Shown here: piece after piece, positions 17,990-27,094 of the stretch
Numbering within the stretch: position 1 is the stretch's first letter
Layout of the letters: each line of letters starts with the position of its first letter
Origin: Corynebacterium lubricantis DSM 45231
Lineage (GTDB): Bacteria; Actinomycetota; Actinomycetes; Mycobacteriales; Mycobacteriaceae
Reading direction: 5' to 3'
Assembly: GCF_000379425.1 (NCBI RefSeq)
Contig: NZ_KB902185.1
Location: 23,079 to 87,078, forward strand
DNA length: 64,000 bases
The notes under the pieces: model-generated
What the model was told of the DNA's origin: nothing
The model's input: only the letters and a program-made list of their open reading frames with translations
The model's database searches: none
Program-made: the position numbers and the translations under genes

Positions 17990-19159
17990 ATGGAGCTAAT
18001 GACTGGTGCTTTGCGCAGCTACCCCTGGGGCTCGCGCACCAAGCTCGCCGAACTGCGGGGAAAAGAGACTCCGACGGCAGTTCCAGAGGCAGAGATTTGG
18101 TTTGGTGCCCATCCCGGCGATCCATCGTGTGTTGGCGGCGAGAAGTTAGACGCGAAAATTGCGGCAGATAAAGAAGGCCAATTAGGCCCCCGCGTGACCG
18201 AACAATTCGGCGGCGACCTGCCCTTTCTGCTTAAGTTACTCGCGGCGGACGAGCCTTTGAGTTTGCAGGCGCATCCCTCGTTGGAGCAGGCGCAAGATGG
18301 TTATGCGAGGGAAGTCTCCCAGGGGATGCCCGAGCGTGATCCAAACCGTAACTACAAGGACCCGAACCACAAGCCCGAACTAATAGTCGCGCTGACGGAA
18401 TTCCATGCACTTGCGGGATTCCGGCCCTTGGACAAGACCCGGGAACTGTTCACAGCGATGGACTGTGAACCCTTTGATCGTTACCTCACCATGATCGACC
18501 CAGATCATGAGGAAGCGAGTCTGCGAGCTTTATTTACGACTTGGATCACCATTCCGCGCAGCGTGCGTGTGAATTTGTTGGAGGCAGCCGAGTCAAGCTG
18601 TAGCGAGATCAGCGATAGGACAGACTGGATCGGTGATGCCGCGCGCTGCTTCCTGGAGTTGAAGGAAATTTACCCCGACGACGTGGGTGCCCTAGCCGCG
18701 CTGCTGCTCAACCATGTCGTTTTGCAGCCGGGCGAAGCGATCCACCTGCAGGCGGGCCAGCTGCACGCCTACATGCGTGGCATGGGCGTGGAAATTATGG
18801 CCAACTCCGACAACGTGCTCCGCGGTGGACTCACAAGCAAATACGTTGACGTGCCGGAACTCGTGCGGGTACTTGATTTCTCTACGCTTGCGCAACCTCG
18901 GGTCGATGCGCGCACGCATGACGGGGTCACCGACTACCCGGTGACCGTGCCTGACTTCATTTTGAGCAAGCATGAACTAGACACTAGCGATCTGGTTGCA
19001 GACTGCGATGGCCCCGCCGTCGTGCTGTGCACGGCCGGTGAAGCACACAGCGGTGAGATTTCGCTCACCCCTGGAATGGCGGCGTGGATTCCTGCTAGCG
19101 ACCCAGCGCACACCTTCCGGGGAGAGCCTGGAACGCAAGTCTTCTTCGCTCGGGTCTAA
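17990..19159 (+). CDS. manA: Mannose-6-phosphate isomerase, class I (ManA)
   Basis: This 389-residue zinc enzyme interconverts fructose 6-phosphate and mannose 6-phosphate, feeding ManB and ManC. Class I motifs are visible: SYPWGSRTKLAELRG at the start, LQAHPS (metal-binding Gln/His) near residue 96, NYKDPNHKPELIVAL near residue 120, and the cupin end LHAYMRGMGVEIMANSDNVL with RGGLTSKYVD. AAGGAG lies 12 nt before the ATG; a second ATG at 17999 is possible. A strong inverted repeat follows the gene. Confidence 0.95.
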   Translation: MELMTGALRSYPWGSRTKLAELRGKETPTAVPEAEIWFGAHPGDPSCVGGEKLDAKIAADKEGQLGPRVTEQFGGDLPFLLKLLAADEPLSLQAHPSLEQAQDGYAREVSQGMPERDPNRNYKDPNHKPELIVALTEFHALAGFRPLDKTRELFTAMDCEPFDRYLTMIDPDHEEASLRALFTTWITIPRSVRVNLLEAAESSCSEISDRTDWIGDAARCFLELKEIYPDDVGALAALLLNHVVLQPGEAIHLQAGQLHAYMRGMGVEIMANSDNVLRGGLTSKYVDVPELVRVLDFSTLAQPRVDARTHDGVTDYPVTVPDFILSKHELDTSDLVADCDGPAVVLCTAGEAHSGEISLTPGMAAWIPASDPAHTFRGEPGTQVFFARV

Positions 19160-19170
19160 CCCCAACGAAT

Positions 19171-19210
19171 ACTAAATCCCTGGCAATCGATTGATTGCCA
19201 GGGATTTAGT
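19171..19210. terminator. Perfect 18-bp hairpin between manA and the convergent gene
   Basis: Bases 19171-19188 are exactly complementary to 19193-19210, with a 4-base GATT loop. The AT-rich outer part (ACTAAAT/ATTTAGT) can serve as the U-tract on either strand, so this is probably a bidirectional terminator for manA and the convergent gene ending at 19229. Confidence 0.85.
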
Positions 19211-19228
19211 GTTGGTGCGAGTGCGGAA

Positions 19229-20110
19229 CTAGCGGATGAACTGTCCCTGCAATTGTTGCCACCACAGCGGAGTGCCGTTATTGCTGGACGGATCCTGGGA
19301 CTGTGGGACCTGTTGTTGTTGCTGCTGCTGCGTAGTTGGCGCTGGGTCCTGGGTAGGACGCTCAGGCTGCGGCACCACGGTTGGCTCCTGCTGGCTTGGA
19401 GCTTGCTGACCTGATTCGGCTGGCGAGGACGGTGGCGTCGACGGTGCCGGTGTGGCGTTCGGGGCCATCTCCTGCGAGATGGTCGATTCTCCGGGAACTT
19501 GCTCTGGAGCTGGAGCTCCGGCGCCGGACTCGAGAGGCTGCGTTGGTACAACCGTCTGGTTTGGATCCACAGACGAACCAGGTTCAGTTGGCACAGGGGA
19601 TTCGGCAGGGGAGGAAGGCTGGCCTGGTTCTGGTGTTTCGAACTGATTCGGGAATACCTGATCGTCCTCAGAAGGTGTGAGAGGACCGGATGCGGAAGCC
19701 AGGGTATCGGGCCGCGAGCTGCCTTGGTCACTGGAATCCCCGCTGAGCTGATCGGCACCTTCGGGCACGATATTTGTCGGACGGTAGACGTTGGTTTCAC
19801 GCTCGATGGAATCCGGAGCGGCCAGACGCGCGTTCGGTGGCAGGAAAGGATCGTCCTGGTCAGGCTCGACGAAAGGAGCCGGCGCAGAAGCGTCCTCCGT
19901 GGTAGTAGGAGCAGTCGTGCGCTCTAGCTGCTGAGCCGTCGACGTGGTTTCGCGCGATGAATTAGAGCTGGGGAGCGCCTCGGACTGATTCGTCGAGGTG
20001 CCGTCACTCATCGAGGGGGAGCCGGCGTACCACACTGCAAAGCCAATTAGGGCAGCGATGACGATTCCCGCCGCAATAAATAAAAGCGGGCGCACTTTTC
20101 TACTGCCCAT
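19229..20110 (-). CDS. Membrane-anchored Ser/Pro/Thr/Gln-rich surface protein
   Basis: This protein has about 293 residues. A short basic N-terminus (MGSRKVRP) leads into one hydrophobic segment (about residues 7-27, LLFIAAGIVIAALIGFAVWY). The rest is low-complexity Ser, Pro, Thr and Gln, including a run of seven glutamines, which suggests an extracellular, possibly glycosylated wall-spanning stalk. ATG 20110 is chosen because GAGGGGA precedes it. TAATAT (minus strand) at 20152-20157 is a plausible -10, and an MtrA-type repeat lies near -68 from the predicted start of transcription. No family is recognised. Confidence 0.72.
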   Translation of the reverse strand: MGSRKVRPLLFIAAGIVIAALIGFAVWYAGSPSMSDGTSTNQSEALPSSNSSRETTSTAQQLERTTAPTTTEDASAPAPFVEPDQDDPFLPPNARLAAPDSIERETNVYRPTNIVPEGADQLSGDSSDQGSSRPDTLASASGPLTPSEDDQVFPNQFETPEPGQPSSPAESPVPTEPGSSVDPNQTVVPTQPLESGAGAPAPEQVPGESTISQEMAPNATPAPSTPPSSPAESGQQAPSQQEPTVVPQPERPTQDPAPTTQQQQQQQVPQSQDPSSNNGTPLWWQQLQGQFIR

Positions 20111-20202
20111 AGATTCCCCTCGCAGTGCTTCATCAATTCGTGATGCGCTGAATATTATCTTCACCGCATCACTACTGGTCCATGGTCATAGAGTCTAACC
20201 TT

Positions 20203-20223
20203 GGTAACAACTCGGTAACAACT
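20203..20223. promoter_or_regulatory. Candidate MtrA-binding direct repeat
   Basis: GGTAACAACT occurs twice, at 20203-20212 and 20214-20223, one helical turn (11 bp) apart. MtrA of corynebacteria and streptomycetes binds GTAAC-type direct repeats, and mtrA itself is about 3 kb downstream. The position about 68 bp upstream of the predicted transcription start of the surface-protein gene fits an activator site. The motif form is recalled, not checked. Confidence 0.55.
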
Positions 20224-20302
20224 TGACACGCAGACTTCATTCCCTTTCCTTGTCGACTGCATTGAGTAAAACTATCCAGCCACGTGGACGTTTACACGCA
20301 AA

Positions 20303-20318
20303 AGTGACCTCCATCACT
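20303..20318. promoter_or_regulatory. Candidate GlxR (CRP-type) site
   Basis: AGTGACCTCCATCACT is an inverted repeat AGTGA-N6-TCACT with the spacing of the GlxR consensus TGTGA-N6-TCACA; only the outermost bases differ. It lies 230 bp upstream of the gene at 20548. Confidence 0.5.
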
Positions 20319-20547
20319 TATGGATATTTGCTTATGGAATTCGGCTGGTTCCTCAGGGATTTGACAAGGTGATACGTTTTGCCGGGCAAACAAACTGGCA
20401 TTTTTCGAAGTTTCCGAAGTTTCTGCCTCGATCTATGGCGTGTTAGCTGGAAAGACAGTATTACTAACTATGAGCGGTTAATATGCGGCGTGGCAGTTTT
20501 ACATCTTCGTCACTTCTTCATGTCGGCACGATTAAAGGAGCGCAACA

Positions 20548-20901
20548 ATGAGCACGTGGGATTCTGAAATTTTTGCAGAAGAGACCAACGTAGATTTTCT
20601 GGACGAATTGGTGGACCTCGACGACGATGACATCGTTGAGTCGATCACCGATGCGTGCCTGCTGGTGGCAAATCAGGAGAAGAGCACCGACGACGAGTTG
20701 CTCAATGGACAAGCTGCGGCGACCATCGCCGCTATCTGGGCGGGCGCGCCCTTCGCTGCCGGCGACGTCGCACAGCAATACCCTTTCATTCGTGGGCTGA
20801 TGGGTGAAGTCGATGAGAAGCTTGCAGAAGCTGCCGTGAGCGTTTTGGAACATGCCGACACCGAGTTCGATATTGATCAGTTCATTGAGGCACTTTCCTA
20901 A
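20548..20901 (+). CDS. DUF4259-like acidic protein
   Basis: This 117-residue acidic protein starts MSTWDSEIFAEETNVDFLDEL, which resembles DUF4259 proteins (usual start MGxWGxGxFxNDxAxDFLxxL), and continues with helical segments typical of that family. Function is unknown. AAAGGAG lies at a good distance from the ATG. It is probably monocistronic, upstream of sahH with a 114-bp gap. Confidence 0.75.
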   Translation: MSTWDSEIFAEETNVDFLDELVDLDDDDIVESITDACLLVANQEKSTDDELLNGQAAATIAAIWAGAPFAAGDVAQQYPFIRGLMGEVDEKLAEAAVSVLEHADTEFDIDQFIEALS

Positions 20902-21015
20902 ATTTTCCTAAAAACCTAAAAAGCCCTGTTATGAGCCGTCAAGAAAAGTTCACGCTAGAGTGGATCGAGTACAAATAATTGTTTTCATTACTCGTTTGAT
21001 AGGAGCTCAAACTTC

Positions 21016-22473
21016 ATGGCAGACGCACAAACAGTCCTAGGCAACAACGATTACAAGATTGCGGACATTAACCTCTACGAGGTTGGCCGCAAGCAGATCG
21101 ATCTCGCAGAGCACGAGATGCCAGGACTGATGGAGTTGCGCCGCGAGTACGCGGAAGAGCAACCACTGAAGGGCGCACGGATCGTCGGTTCGATCCACAT
21201 GACTACCCAAACCGCGGTCTTGATTGAGACCCTCACTGCGCTCGGCGCCGAGGTGCGTTGGGCATCGTGCAATATTTTCTCCACCGAGGACCCAGCCGCA
21301 GCGGCTATCGTCGTCGGTAAGAACGGCACCCCGGAAAACCCACAGGGTGTTCCCGTATTCGCGTGGAAGGGCGAAACCCTCGACGAATACTGGTGGTGCC
21401 TGAACCAGATCTTCACCTGGGAGGGTGAAGCTCCCAACATGATTCTCGATGATGGCGGCGACGCCACCATGGCAGTTATCAAGGGCAAGGAATTTGAGCA
21501 GGCCGGTGCGGTTCCGGCTGCACAGCCAAATGACCCAGACGAGCAGATCGCGTTCTACGCCATGCTGGCTGATGTCCTCAAGGAAGACAACACCAAGTGG
21601 ACCACCCTGGCTGAGTCCATCAAGGGCGTGACCGAGGAGACCACTACCGGTGTGCACCGCCTCTACCACTTCGCCAAGGAAGGCACCCTGCCTTTCCCAG
21701 CGATGAACGTCAACGACGCGGTGACCAAGTCCAAGTTCGATAACCGCTACGGCACCCGCCACTCCGTCATCGATGGCCTCAACCGCGGCACCGACATGCT
21801 CATCGCGGGCAAGAAGGCCCTCGTTTGCGGCTACGGCGACGTGGGCAAGGGCGTCGCCGAGGCACTCGACGGCCAGGGCGCGATCGTCTCCGTCACCGAG
21901 ATCGACCCAATCAATGCACTGCAGGCACTGATGGATGGCTTCGACGTCGTGCTTACCGACGAAGCGATCGCTGACGCCGACATCGTGATCACGTCCACCG
22001 GTAACAAGGACATCATCACCTTCGAGCATATGGACAAGATGAAGGACCACGCCGTGCTGGGCAACATCGGTCACTTCGACAACGAGATTGACATGCACTC
22101 GCTGATCCATCGCGACGACGTCTCCCGCGTCAACATCAAGCCACAGGTTGACCTGTTCACCCTGCCTTCCGGCAACTCGATCATCGTGCTTTCCGAGGGT
22201 CGCCTGCTCAACCTAGGCAACGCTACCGGCCACCCATCGTTTGTGATGTCGAACTCCTTCGCAGATCAGACCATCGCGCAGATCGAGCTGTATACCAACG
22301 GCGCGAACTACGACAACGATGTCTACCGACTGCCAAAGAACCTCGACGAGAAGGTCGCACGCATCCACGTTGAGGCGCTCGGTGGCAAACTCACCGAGCT
22401 GACCAAGGAGCAGGCAGACTACATCGGCGTCGATGTTGCAGGCCCATACAAGGCAGAGCACTACCGCTACTAA
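21016..22473 (+). CDS. ahcY: Adenosylhomocysteinase (SahH)
   Basis: The enzyme reversibly splits S-adenosylhomocysteine to adenosine and homocysteine, recycling the by-product of methylation. The 485-residue protein has the NAD-binding loop [13 protein letters not shown] near residue 275, [15 protein letters not shown] after it, and the conserved C-terminal tail ending HYRY that reaches the neighbouring subunit. AGGAG lies before the ATG. I saw no SAH or SAM riboswitch in the upstream gap. tmk starts 2 bp after the stop, so the two are co-transcribed. Confidence 0.97.
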   Translation: MADAQTVLGNNDYKIADINLYEVGRKQIDLAEHEMPGLMELRREYAEEQPLKGARIVGSIHMTTQTAVLIETLTALGAEVRWASCNIFSTEDPAAAAIVVGKNGTPENPQGVPVFAWKGETLDEYWWCLNQIFTWEGEAPNMILDDGGDATMAVIKGKEFEQAGAVPAAQPNDPDEQIAFYAMLADVLKEDNTKWTTLAESIKGVTEETTTGVHRLYHFAKEGTLPFPAMNVNDAVTKSKFDNRYGTRHSVIDGLNRGTDMLIAGKKALVCGYGDVGKGVAEALDGQGAIVSVTEIDPINALQALMDGFDVVLTDEAIADADIVITSTGNKDIITFEHMDKMKDHAVLGNIGHFDNEIDMHSLIHRDDVSRVNIKPQVDLFTLPSGNSIIVLSEGRLLNLGNATGHPSFVMSNSFADQTIAQIELYTNGANYDNDVYRLPKNLDEKVARIHVEALGGKLTELTKEQADYIGVDVAGPYKAEHYRY

Positions 22474-22475
22474 TT

Positions 22476-23078
22476 ATGATCATTGCGATTGAGGGAATCG
22501 ACGGCGCGGGAAAAAACACCCTGGTCACGGCGTTGAAGGGAAAGTTACACGCCGAGACGATGGCGTTTCCGCGTTACGACGAGTCGGTGCACGCCCAACT
22601 TGCACACGATGCATTGCACGGGCGGATGGGCGATCTCACCGACTCGGCCTACGCCATGGCGACGCTGTTCGCCCTGGACCGCGCTGGAGTCGTCGATAAG
22701 CTAGCGCCGTATTCCGGCAGCCCCGATCGCACGATCATCCTGGACCGCTATGTCGCCTCGAATGCCGCGTACACCGCGGCGCGCACGGGCGACGACGCGG
22801 CGTTCGACTGGGTGGCCGCGCTCGAATTCGAGCGACTCGGTCTGCCCAAACCAGATTTGCAGGTTCTTCTGGCAACGACGCCGGAGGAATCGTCTCGGCG
22901 GGCGCAGCTTCGAGAGGCTGCGGATGCGACGCGGGCGCGCGACAGCTACGAACGAAACGCCGACCTCCAACGCGATACTTACAACGCCTACGTTCGTCTA
23001 GCCGAGGCTAACTGGGCGGGTCGGTGGGTGCATTCATCAGAACCCACGGCTATTCTGCAAGAGATCCAAAAACTATAA
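22476..23078 (+). CDS. tmk: Thymidylate kinase (Tmk)
   Basis: Tmk phosphorylates dTMP to dTDP. The 200-residue protein has the P-loop EGIDGAGKNTLV at residues 5-16, the DRYVASN motif near residue 90, and a C-terminal LID-like arginine-rich part (TPEESSRRAQLRE). The start is 2 bp behind ahcY and mtrA follows 12 bp after the stop, giving a continuous ahcY-tmk-mtrAB-lpqB transcription unit as in mycobacteria. Confidence 0.93.
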   Translation: MIIAIEGIDGAGKNTLVTALKGKLHAETMAFPRYDESVHAQLAHDALHGRMGDLTDSAYAMATLFALDRAGVVDKLAPYSGSPDRTIILDRYVASNAAYTAARTGDDAAFDWVAALEFERLGLPKPDLQVLLATTPEESSRRAQLREAADATRARDSYERNADLQRDTYNAYVRLAEANWAGRWVHSSEPTAILQEIQKL

Positions 23079-23090
23079 AAGGAGTCGGCA

Positions 23091-23774
23091 ATGTCCCATA
23101 AGATCCTCGTCGTCGACGATGACCCGGCAATCTCTGAGATGCTCTCGATCGTGCTCGAGTCCGAAGGCCTTGAGGCCATCGTGGTCAACGATGGCAACGA
23201 AGCGGTGCCGACGTTCCGTGAAGAAGACCCAGACTTGATTCTGCTTGACCTGATGTTGCCGGGCATGAACGGTGTGGATATCTGCAAGGCGATTCGCGCC
23301 GAGTCCTCAGTGCCGATTGTGATGCTCACGGCAAAGACCGACACCGTGGACGTGGTTCTGGGACTGGAATCCGGTGCCGACGACTACATTACGAAGCCGT
23401 TCAAGCCGAAGGAGCTTGTCGCGCGAGTACGTGCACGGCTGCGCCGGACTGACGGGGCTCCCAGCGAGATCCTTGAGGTGGGCGATCTCACCATTGACGT
23501 GCCACAGCATGTGGTCAAGCGTGGGGAGGAAGAAATTTCCTTGACCCCGCTGGAGTTTGACCTACTGTTGGAATTGGCACGGAAGCCACGCCAAGTGCAT
23601 ACTCGTGAGGAACTGCTGGAATCGGTGTGGGGCTACCGCCACGCATCGGACACACGGTTGGTCAATGTGCACATCCAGCGCTTGCGTTCCAAGATTGAGA
23701 AAGATCCAGAAGACCCGCAGATCGTTCTCACCGTGCGCGGCGTGGGCTATAAGACGGGAACAATGGGGGAGTAA
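23091..23774 (+). CDS. mtrA: Response regulator MtrA
   Basis: MtrA is the OmpR-type regulator paired with MtrB that controls cell-wall and osmoprotection genes. It has an N-terminal receiver domain with the acidic pocket VDDDP, the phosphoacceptor aspartate in LILLDLMLPGMNG (about residue 53), the switch Thr in MLTAKT and Lys in ITKPFKP, and a C-terminal winged helix (TPLEFDLLLELARKP, VHIQRLRSKIE). An AAAGGAG ribosome site is present. Its tail contains the ribosome site for mtrB. Confidence 0.97.
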   Translation: MSHKILVVDDDPAISEMLSIVLESEGLEAIVVNDGNEAVPTFREEDPDLILLDLMLPGMNGVDICKAIRAESSVPIVMLTAKTDTVDVVLGLESGADDYITKPFKPKELVARVRARLRRTDGAPSEILEVGDLTIDVPQHVVKRGEEEISLTPLEFDLLLELARKPRQVHTREELLESVWGYRHASDTRLVNVHIQRLRSKIEKDPEDPQIVLTVRGVGYKTGTMGE

Positions 23775-23780
23775 TTTACC

Positions 23781-25355
23781 CTGATAAACAAACTTAAAGC
23801 GATTCGTACGCGGATCGCTGATTCATGGCGTACCTCGCTGCAGGTGAGGTTCATTGGATCTGTACTGATTGCCTCGGCCGTAGTCATGCTGGTCTTAGGC
23901 TTCGCGCTGGCTTCGGTGGTAACTCAGCGCCTGATTACCACAAAAGAAGACATCGCGATGGGCCAGCTTGAGCGCGCCCGCGAAACGGTGGAGCAGCAGA
24001 TCGATGCCACTGGATCCTCAACATCGACGCAAGTGCGACTCAACTCCGCGCGCGCGTCGCTGACCAGCCAATCCTCGGAAACGCAAGATGCTGCGGCGGT
24101 GTATGAACCGGTCCTTGTCGTCGAAGGCGTCGATGGCACCGTGACCACCTCTCCGGAGGGATATAGCATCCCCGAGGAACTGCGAAACTACGTCTCGCAG
24201 GGCCAGATCTCGGACCAATACGTCCCCATGACGCGCTCGGACGGGTCGACGTTTAACGCGTATATCATTGGCACCCCAACGGATTCCGATATTCAAGACC
24301 TGCAAGTCTACCTCGTCTTATCCATGGAATCCGAAGAATCCACGATGGCCCTGATGCGCGGTCTGCTCTCTACAGCGGGCATCGTGGTGGTGGTCCTGCT
24401 CGTTGGTATTGCATGGCTGGCCACCCAACAGATCACCACGCCTGTGCGCTCGGCCTCGCGGATTGCGGAGCGGCTTGCCGCCGGCCACCTGCGCGAACGC
24501 ATGGCCGTCGAGGGCGAAGACGAGATGGCCAGGCTTGCGCTGTCATTCAATAACATGGCCGACAAACTCTCCAGCCAGATTCACCAGCTGGAGGAATACG
24601 GTGATCTGCAGAGACAGTTCACCTCGGATGTCTCCCATGAGCTGAGAACGCCGCTGACCACGGTGCGCATGGCCGCGGACATGATTGCCGCTGACGAAGA
24701 CTCCCTCGAGCCACACACCAAGCGCGCCAGCCAGCTGATGATCCGCGAGCTTGACCGCTTCGAGGCGTTGCTCGGTGACCTGCTGGAGATTTCGCGCCAC
24801 GACGCTGGCGTGGCCGACCTTGCAGTCACCAGGATCGATGCTCGAGCACCGCTGCAATCGGCGTGGGAGCAGACCCAGCACCTTGCAGAAGAGCTCGACG
24901 TCGAAGTGAAATTCGACCTGCCAGAGGACCCCGTTCCCATCGAGGGCGATTCTCGTCGCATCGAGCGCATCCTGCGCAACTTGTTGGCCAATGCGCTTGA
25001 CCACTCCGAGGGCAACCCCGTGATCGTGGCCCTGGCGGCCAACGACACGGCGGTTGCCTACACGGTCACCGATTACGGCGTGGGCCTCAAGCCCGGCCAA
25101 GAAGAGCTGGTGTCCAACCGGTTCTGGCGCGCCGATGCTTCCCGTAAACGTCATTCGGGAGGCACCGGATTGGGCCTTGCAATCGCCCGCGAAGATGCCA
25201 TACTCCATAAGGGAACACTTGATGCGGCTGGCACCATCGGCGTCGGCTCGCAATTCCGGCTGGTGATTCCGCGTGCAATCGACGAGAACATTGTCGAGTC
25301 GCCCCGCCCGCTTGCTCCGCCAGTCGGCCCGGTTGCACAGGAGGAGGCGAAATAG
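23781..25355 (+). CDS. mtrB: Sensor histidine kinase MtrB (probable CTG start)
   Basis: MtrB senses envelope or osmotic stress and phosphorylates MtrA. It has an N-terminal membrane segment, an extracytoplasmic domain, a second membrane segment (GIVVVVLLVGIAWLA), HAMP, the H-box DVSHELRTPLTT (His near residue 285) and an ATPase domain with GGTGLGLAIA. The first standard start, GTG 23844, has no ribosome site and cuts into the conserved DSWRTSLQVRF segment (compare AWRRSLQLRV in mycobacterial MtrB). The frame is open back to a stop at 23772, and CTG 23781 lies 9 nt behind GGGGGAG. I therefore place the start at CTG, giving about 524 residues. Confidence 0.9.
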   Translation: MINKLKAIRTRIADSWRTSLQVRFIGSVLIASAVVMLVLGFALASVVTQRLITTKEDIAMGQLERARETVEQQIDATGSSTSTQVRLNSARASLTSQSSETQDAAAVYEPVLVVEGVDGTVTTSPEGYSIPEELRNYVSQGQISDQYVPMTRSDGSTFNAYIIGTPTDSDIQDLQVYLVLSMESEESTMALMRGLLSTAGIVVVVLLVGIAWLATQQITTPVRSASRIAERLAAGHLRERMAVEGEDEMARLALSFNNMADKLSSQIHQLEEYGDLQRQFTSDVSHELRTPLTTVRMAADMIAADEDSLEPHTKRASQLMIRELDRFEALLGDLLEISRHDAGVADLAVTRIDARAPLQSAWEQTQHLAEELDVEVKFDLPEDPVPIEGDSRRIERILRNLLANALDHSEGNPVIVALAANDTAVAYTVTDYGVGLKPGQEELVSNRFWRADASRKRHSGGTGLGLAIAREDAILHKGTLDAAGTIGVGSQFRLVIPRAIDENIVESPRPLAPPVGPVAQEEAK

Positions 25356-25357
25356 CG

Positions 25358-27094
25358 ATGCAGAAAATTCACCGCCATCGGGCACTTCTTCCGCGCAGTG
25401 CTGTCGCGCTTCTCGTCGTGGGGTCGCTGGGGCTGGCCTCGTGTACCTCCCTGCCCACCAACACTGACCCGGCAGCCATCCGCTCGTTTGAGCCGAACGA
25501 TACCTCCAGTGATGTGCCGGGTCCCGTGCCCGGGCGCGAACCCGATCTCTTGCTGCGTGATTTCTACGCAGCGGGCGCCATCCCACGGGGCGACTATGAA
25601 GCAGCACGCAGCTTCCTCACCTCCAACGCGCAAGAGGTCTGGAACGCGGACAACACCACCTTGATCGTCGATCGGATTGATCTGACCACGCAGCCGGGTG
25701 CCACAGGTCAGCGCAGGAGTTTTTCCGTGCGCGGCGATGTCATTGGCTCGCTGCAAGAAGGTGGCGCTTTCATCCCGGAAACGGGAGTGTACGAGGCCAC
25801 TATCGAGCTGGAACAGGTCAACGGTGAGTGGAGGATCTCGTCGTTACCCGCGGGTATTATCTTGGAGCGCACTGAGCTGCGCAACCAATACCAGCCGTAC
25901 AGCCTCTTCTTCCTGAACTCGACGAGCGAGAAGCTCATTTCGGATCGCCGCTGGATTTATTCGGGAGGGGAATCCACTGACACCGTCTTGATGAGCCTTC
26001 TGGCGGCAGGCCCGAACGATAGGCTCCGCCCCGCCACCTGGTCGGGTCTCCCGGAGGGGGCGAACTTCTCGGGCAAGACCGACGGGGTGTACGAATTCAC
26101 CGGTGTGGGCACGCTTAATCCGGAGGAGAGCCAGCGGATGGCCAGCCAGGTCGTGTGGACTCTCGCGGTGGCCGGGGTGCCCGGTCCCTACCGCATCACA
26201 TTCGACGGTGTCTCGGTCTCGGATAATGGCGAGGGCCTGACCACGGATGATTTCGTGACCATGGATCCGCAGGCGTCCGCTGAGGAGGTTTCCAAGCTTT
26301 ACGCCCTCAACAATGGCCGGTTGTTTACCGTCGAGGGTACCGATGTCCGGCCCGTGGATAGTGAACTTGGTGATTCCGGAGATATCGAATCCGTTGATCT
26401 GACCGCGGACGGCCACGCTGCCGCTGTGTTGACGGATCCGGAGGATGAGAATTCCCGCATTTTCGCTGTGGGTGGGATGGACCACCCGCAGGTCGAGGTG
26501 ATGCGGGCAGCGGAATTCTCCCGTCCGACTTTCGAGTTACACAATAACGTCGTCTGGGTGGTCGCCGACGGCAACCGGATCATCCGTACGGTGCGCTCGG
26601 ATACCACCGGTGATGTTGTCACCAACGAGGTGGACTCCTCGTTCCTCGATGACCTCGACGGTGAGATCTCAGTCTTGCGGATCTCGGATTCGGGAGCGCG
26701 AGTGGCCATGATCATCGACGGGCGCCTCTACACCGGCATCATCGAGCGCAGCGCGACAGGGGAGCGTTCCGTGGTTAACGTCGTGGAATTCGCCCACGAG
26801 CTCGAGGGGACGGCCGTGTCGGTGGATTGGGCCTCCGACGGCGCGCTGATCGTGGGTACATCCTCGACGGACGCGCCCGTAGTCAGGGTGGAACAGGACG
26901 GTTCCGCCAGCACGACACTTCCAACGGGCAATATCAACGCGCCCGTGGTGATGGTGTCCACCAGCCCGACCATGATCTACGCTACCGACGCGAATGCGCT
27001 GCTCCAGTTCCCATTGCAAGGCCAGGATTCGGTGAACTGGCGCGAGGTGCCAGGTCTGCAGGGCGCCCGCTCAGCCGCAGTGGTTGCGAAGTGA
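25358..27094 (+). CDS. lpqB: Lipoprotein LpqB
   Basis: LpqB is an outer-face membrane lipoprotein that modulates MtrB signalling. The 578-residue protein has a signal peptide ending in the lipobox LGLASC, a GerMN-type domain in the first half and a beta-propeller-like C-terminal half (LpqB domain). It starts 2 bp after mtrB, which fits coupled expression. Its stop overlaps the GTG start of the ComF-like gene by 4 bp. Confidence 0.93.
   Translation: MQKIHRHRALLPRSAVALLVVGSLGLASCTSLPTNTDPAAIRSFEPNDTSSDVPGPVPGREPDLLLRDFYAAGAIPRGDYEAARSFLTSNAQEVWNADNTTLIVDRIDLTTQPGATGQRRSFSVRGDVIGSLQEGGAFIPETGVYEATIELEQVNGEWRISSLPAGIILERTELRNQYQPYSLFFLNSTSEKLISDRRWIYSGGESTDTVLMSLLAAGPNDRLRPATWSGLPEGANFSGKTDGVYEFTGVGTLNPEESQRMASQVVWTLAVAGVPGPYRITFDGVSVSDNGEGLTTDDFVTMDPQASAEEVSKLYALNNGRLFTVEGTDVRPVDSELGDSGDIESVDLTADGHAAAVLTDPEDENSRIFAVGGMDHPQVEVMRAAEFSRPTFELHNNVVWVVADGNRIIRTVRSDTTGDVVTNEVDSSFLDDLDGEISVLRISDSGARVAMIIDGRLYTGIIERSATGERSVVNVVEFAHELEGTAVSVDWASDGALIVGTSSTDAPVVRVEQDGSASTTLPTGNINAPVVMVSTSPTMIYATDANALLQFPLQGQDSVNWREVPGLQGARSAAVVAK

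Larger units (their letters stand above)
20111..20547. other. 437-bp divergent intergenic region
   Basis: It separates the Ser/Pro-rich protein from the DUF4259-like gene. It contains TAATAT on the minus strand (20152-20157), a 10-bp direct repeat at 20203-20223, a GlxR-like palindrome at 20303-20318, TAATAT on the plus strand (20479-20484) and the AAAGGAG ribosome site before 20548. It looks like a multi-input control region; I see no extra gene. Confidence 0.6.

Noticed and set aside
20902..21015. SAM/SAH riboswitch before ahcY
   Set aside because: The 114-bp gap has no paired helices or conserved core of either class that I can recognise.
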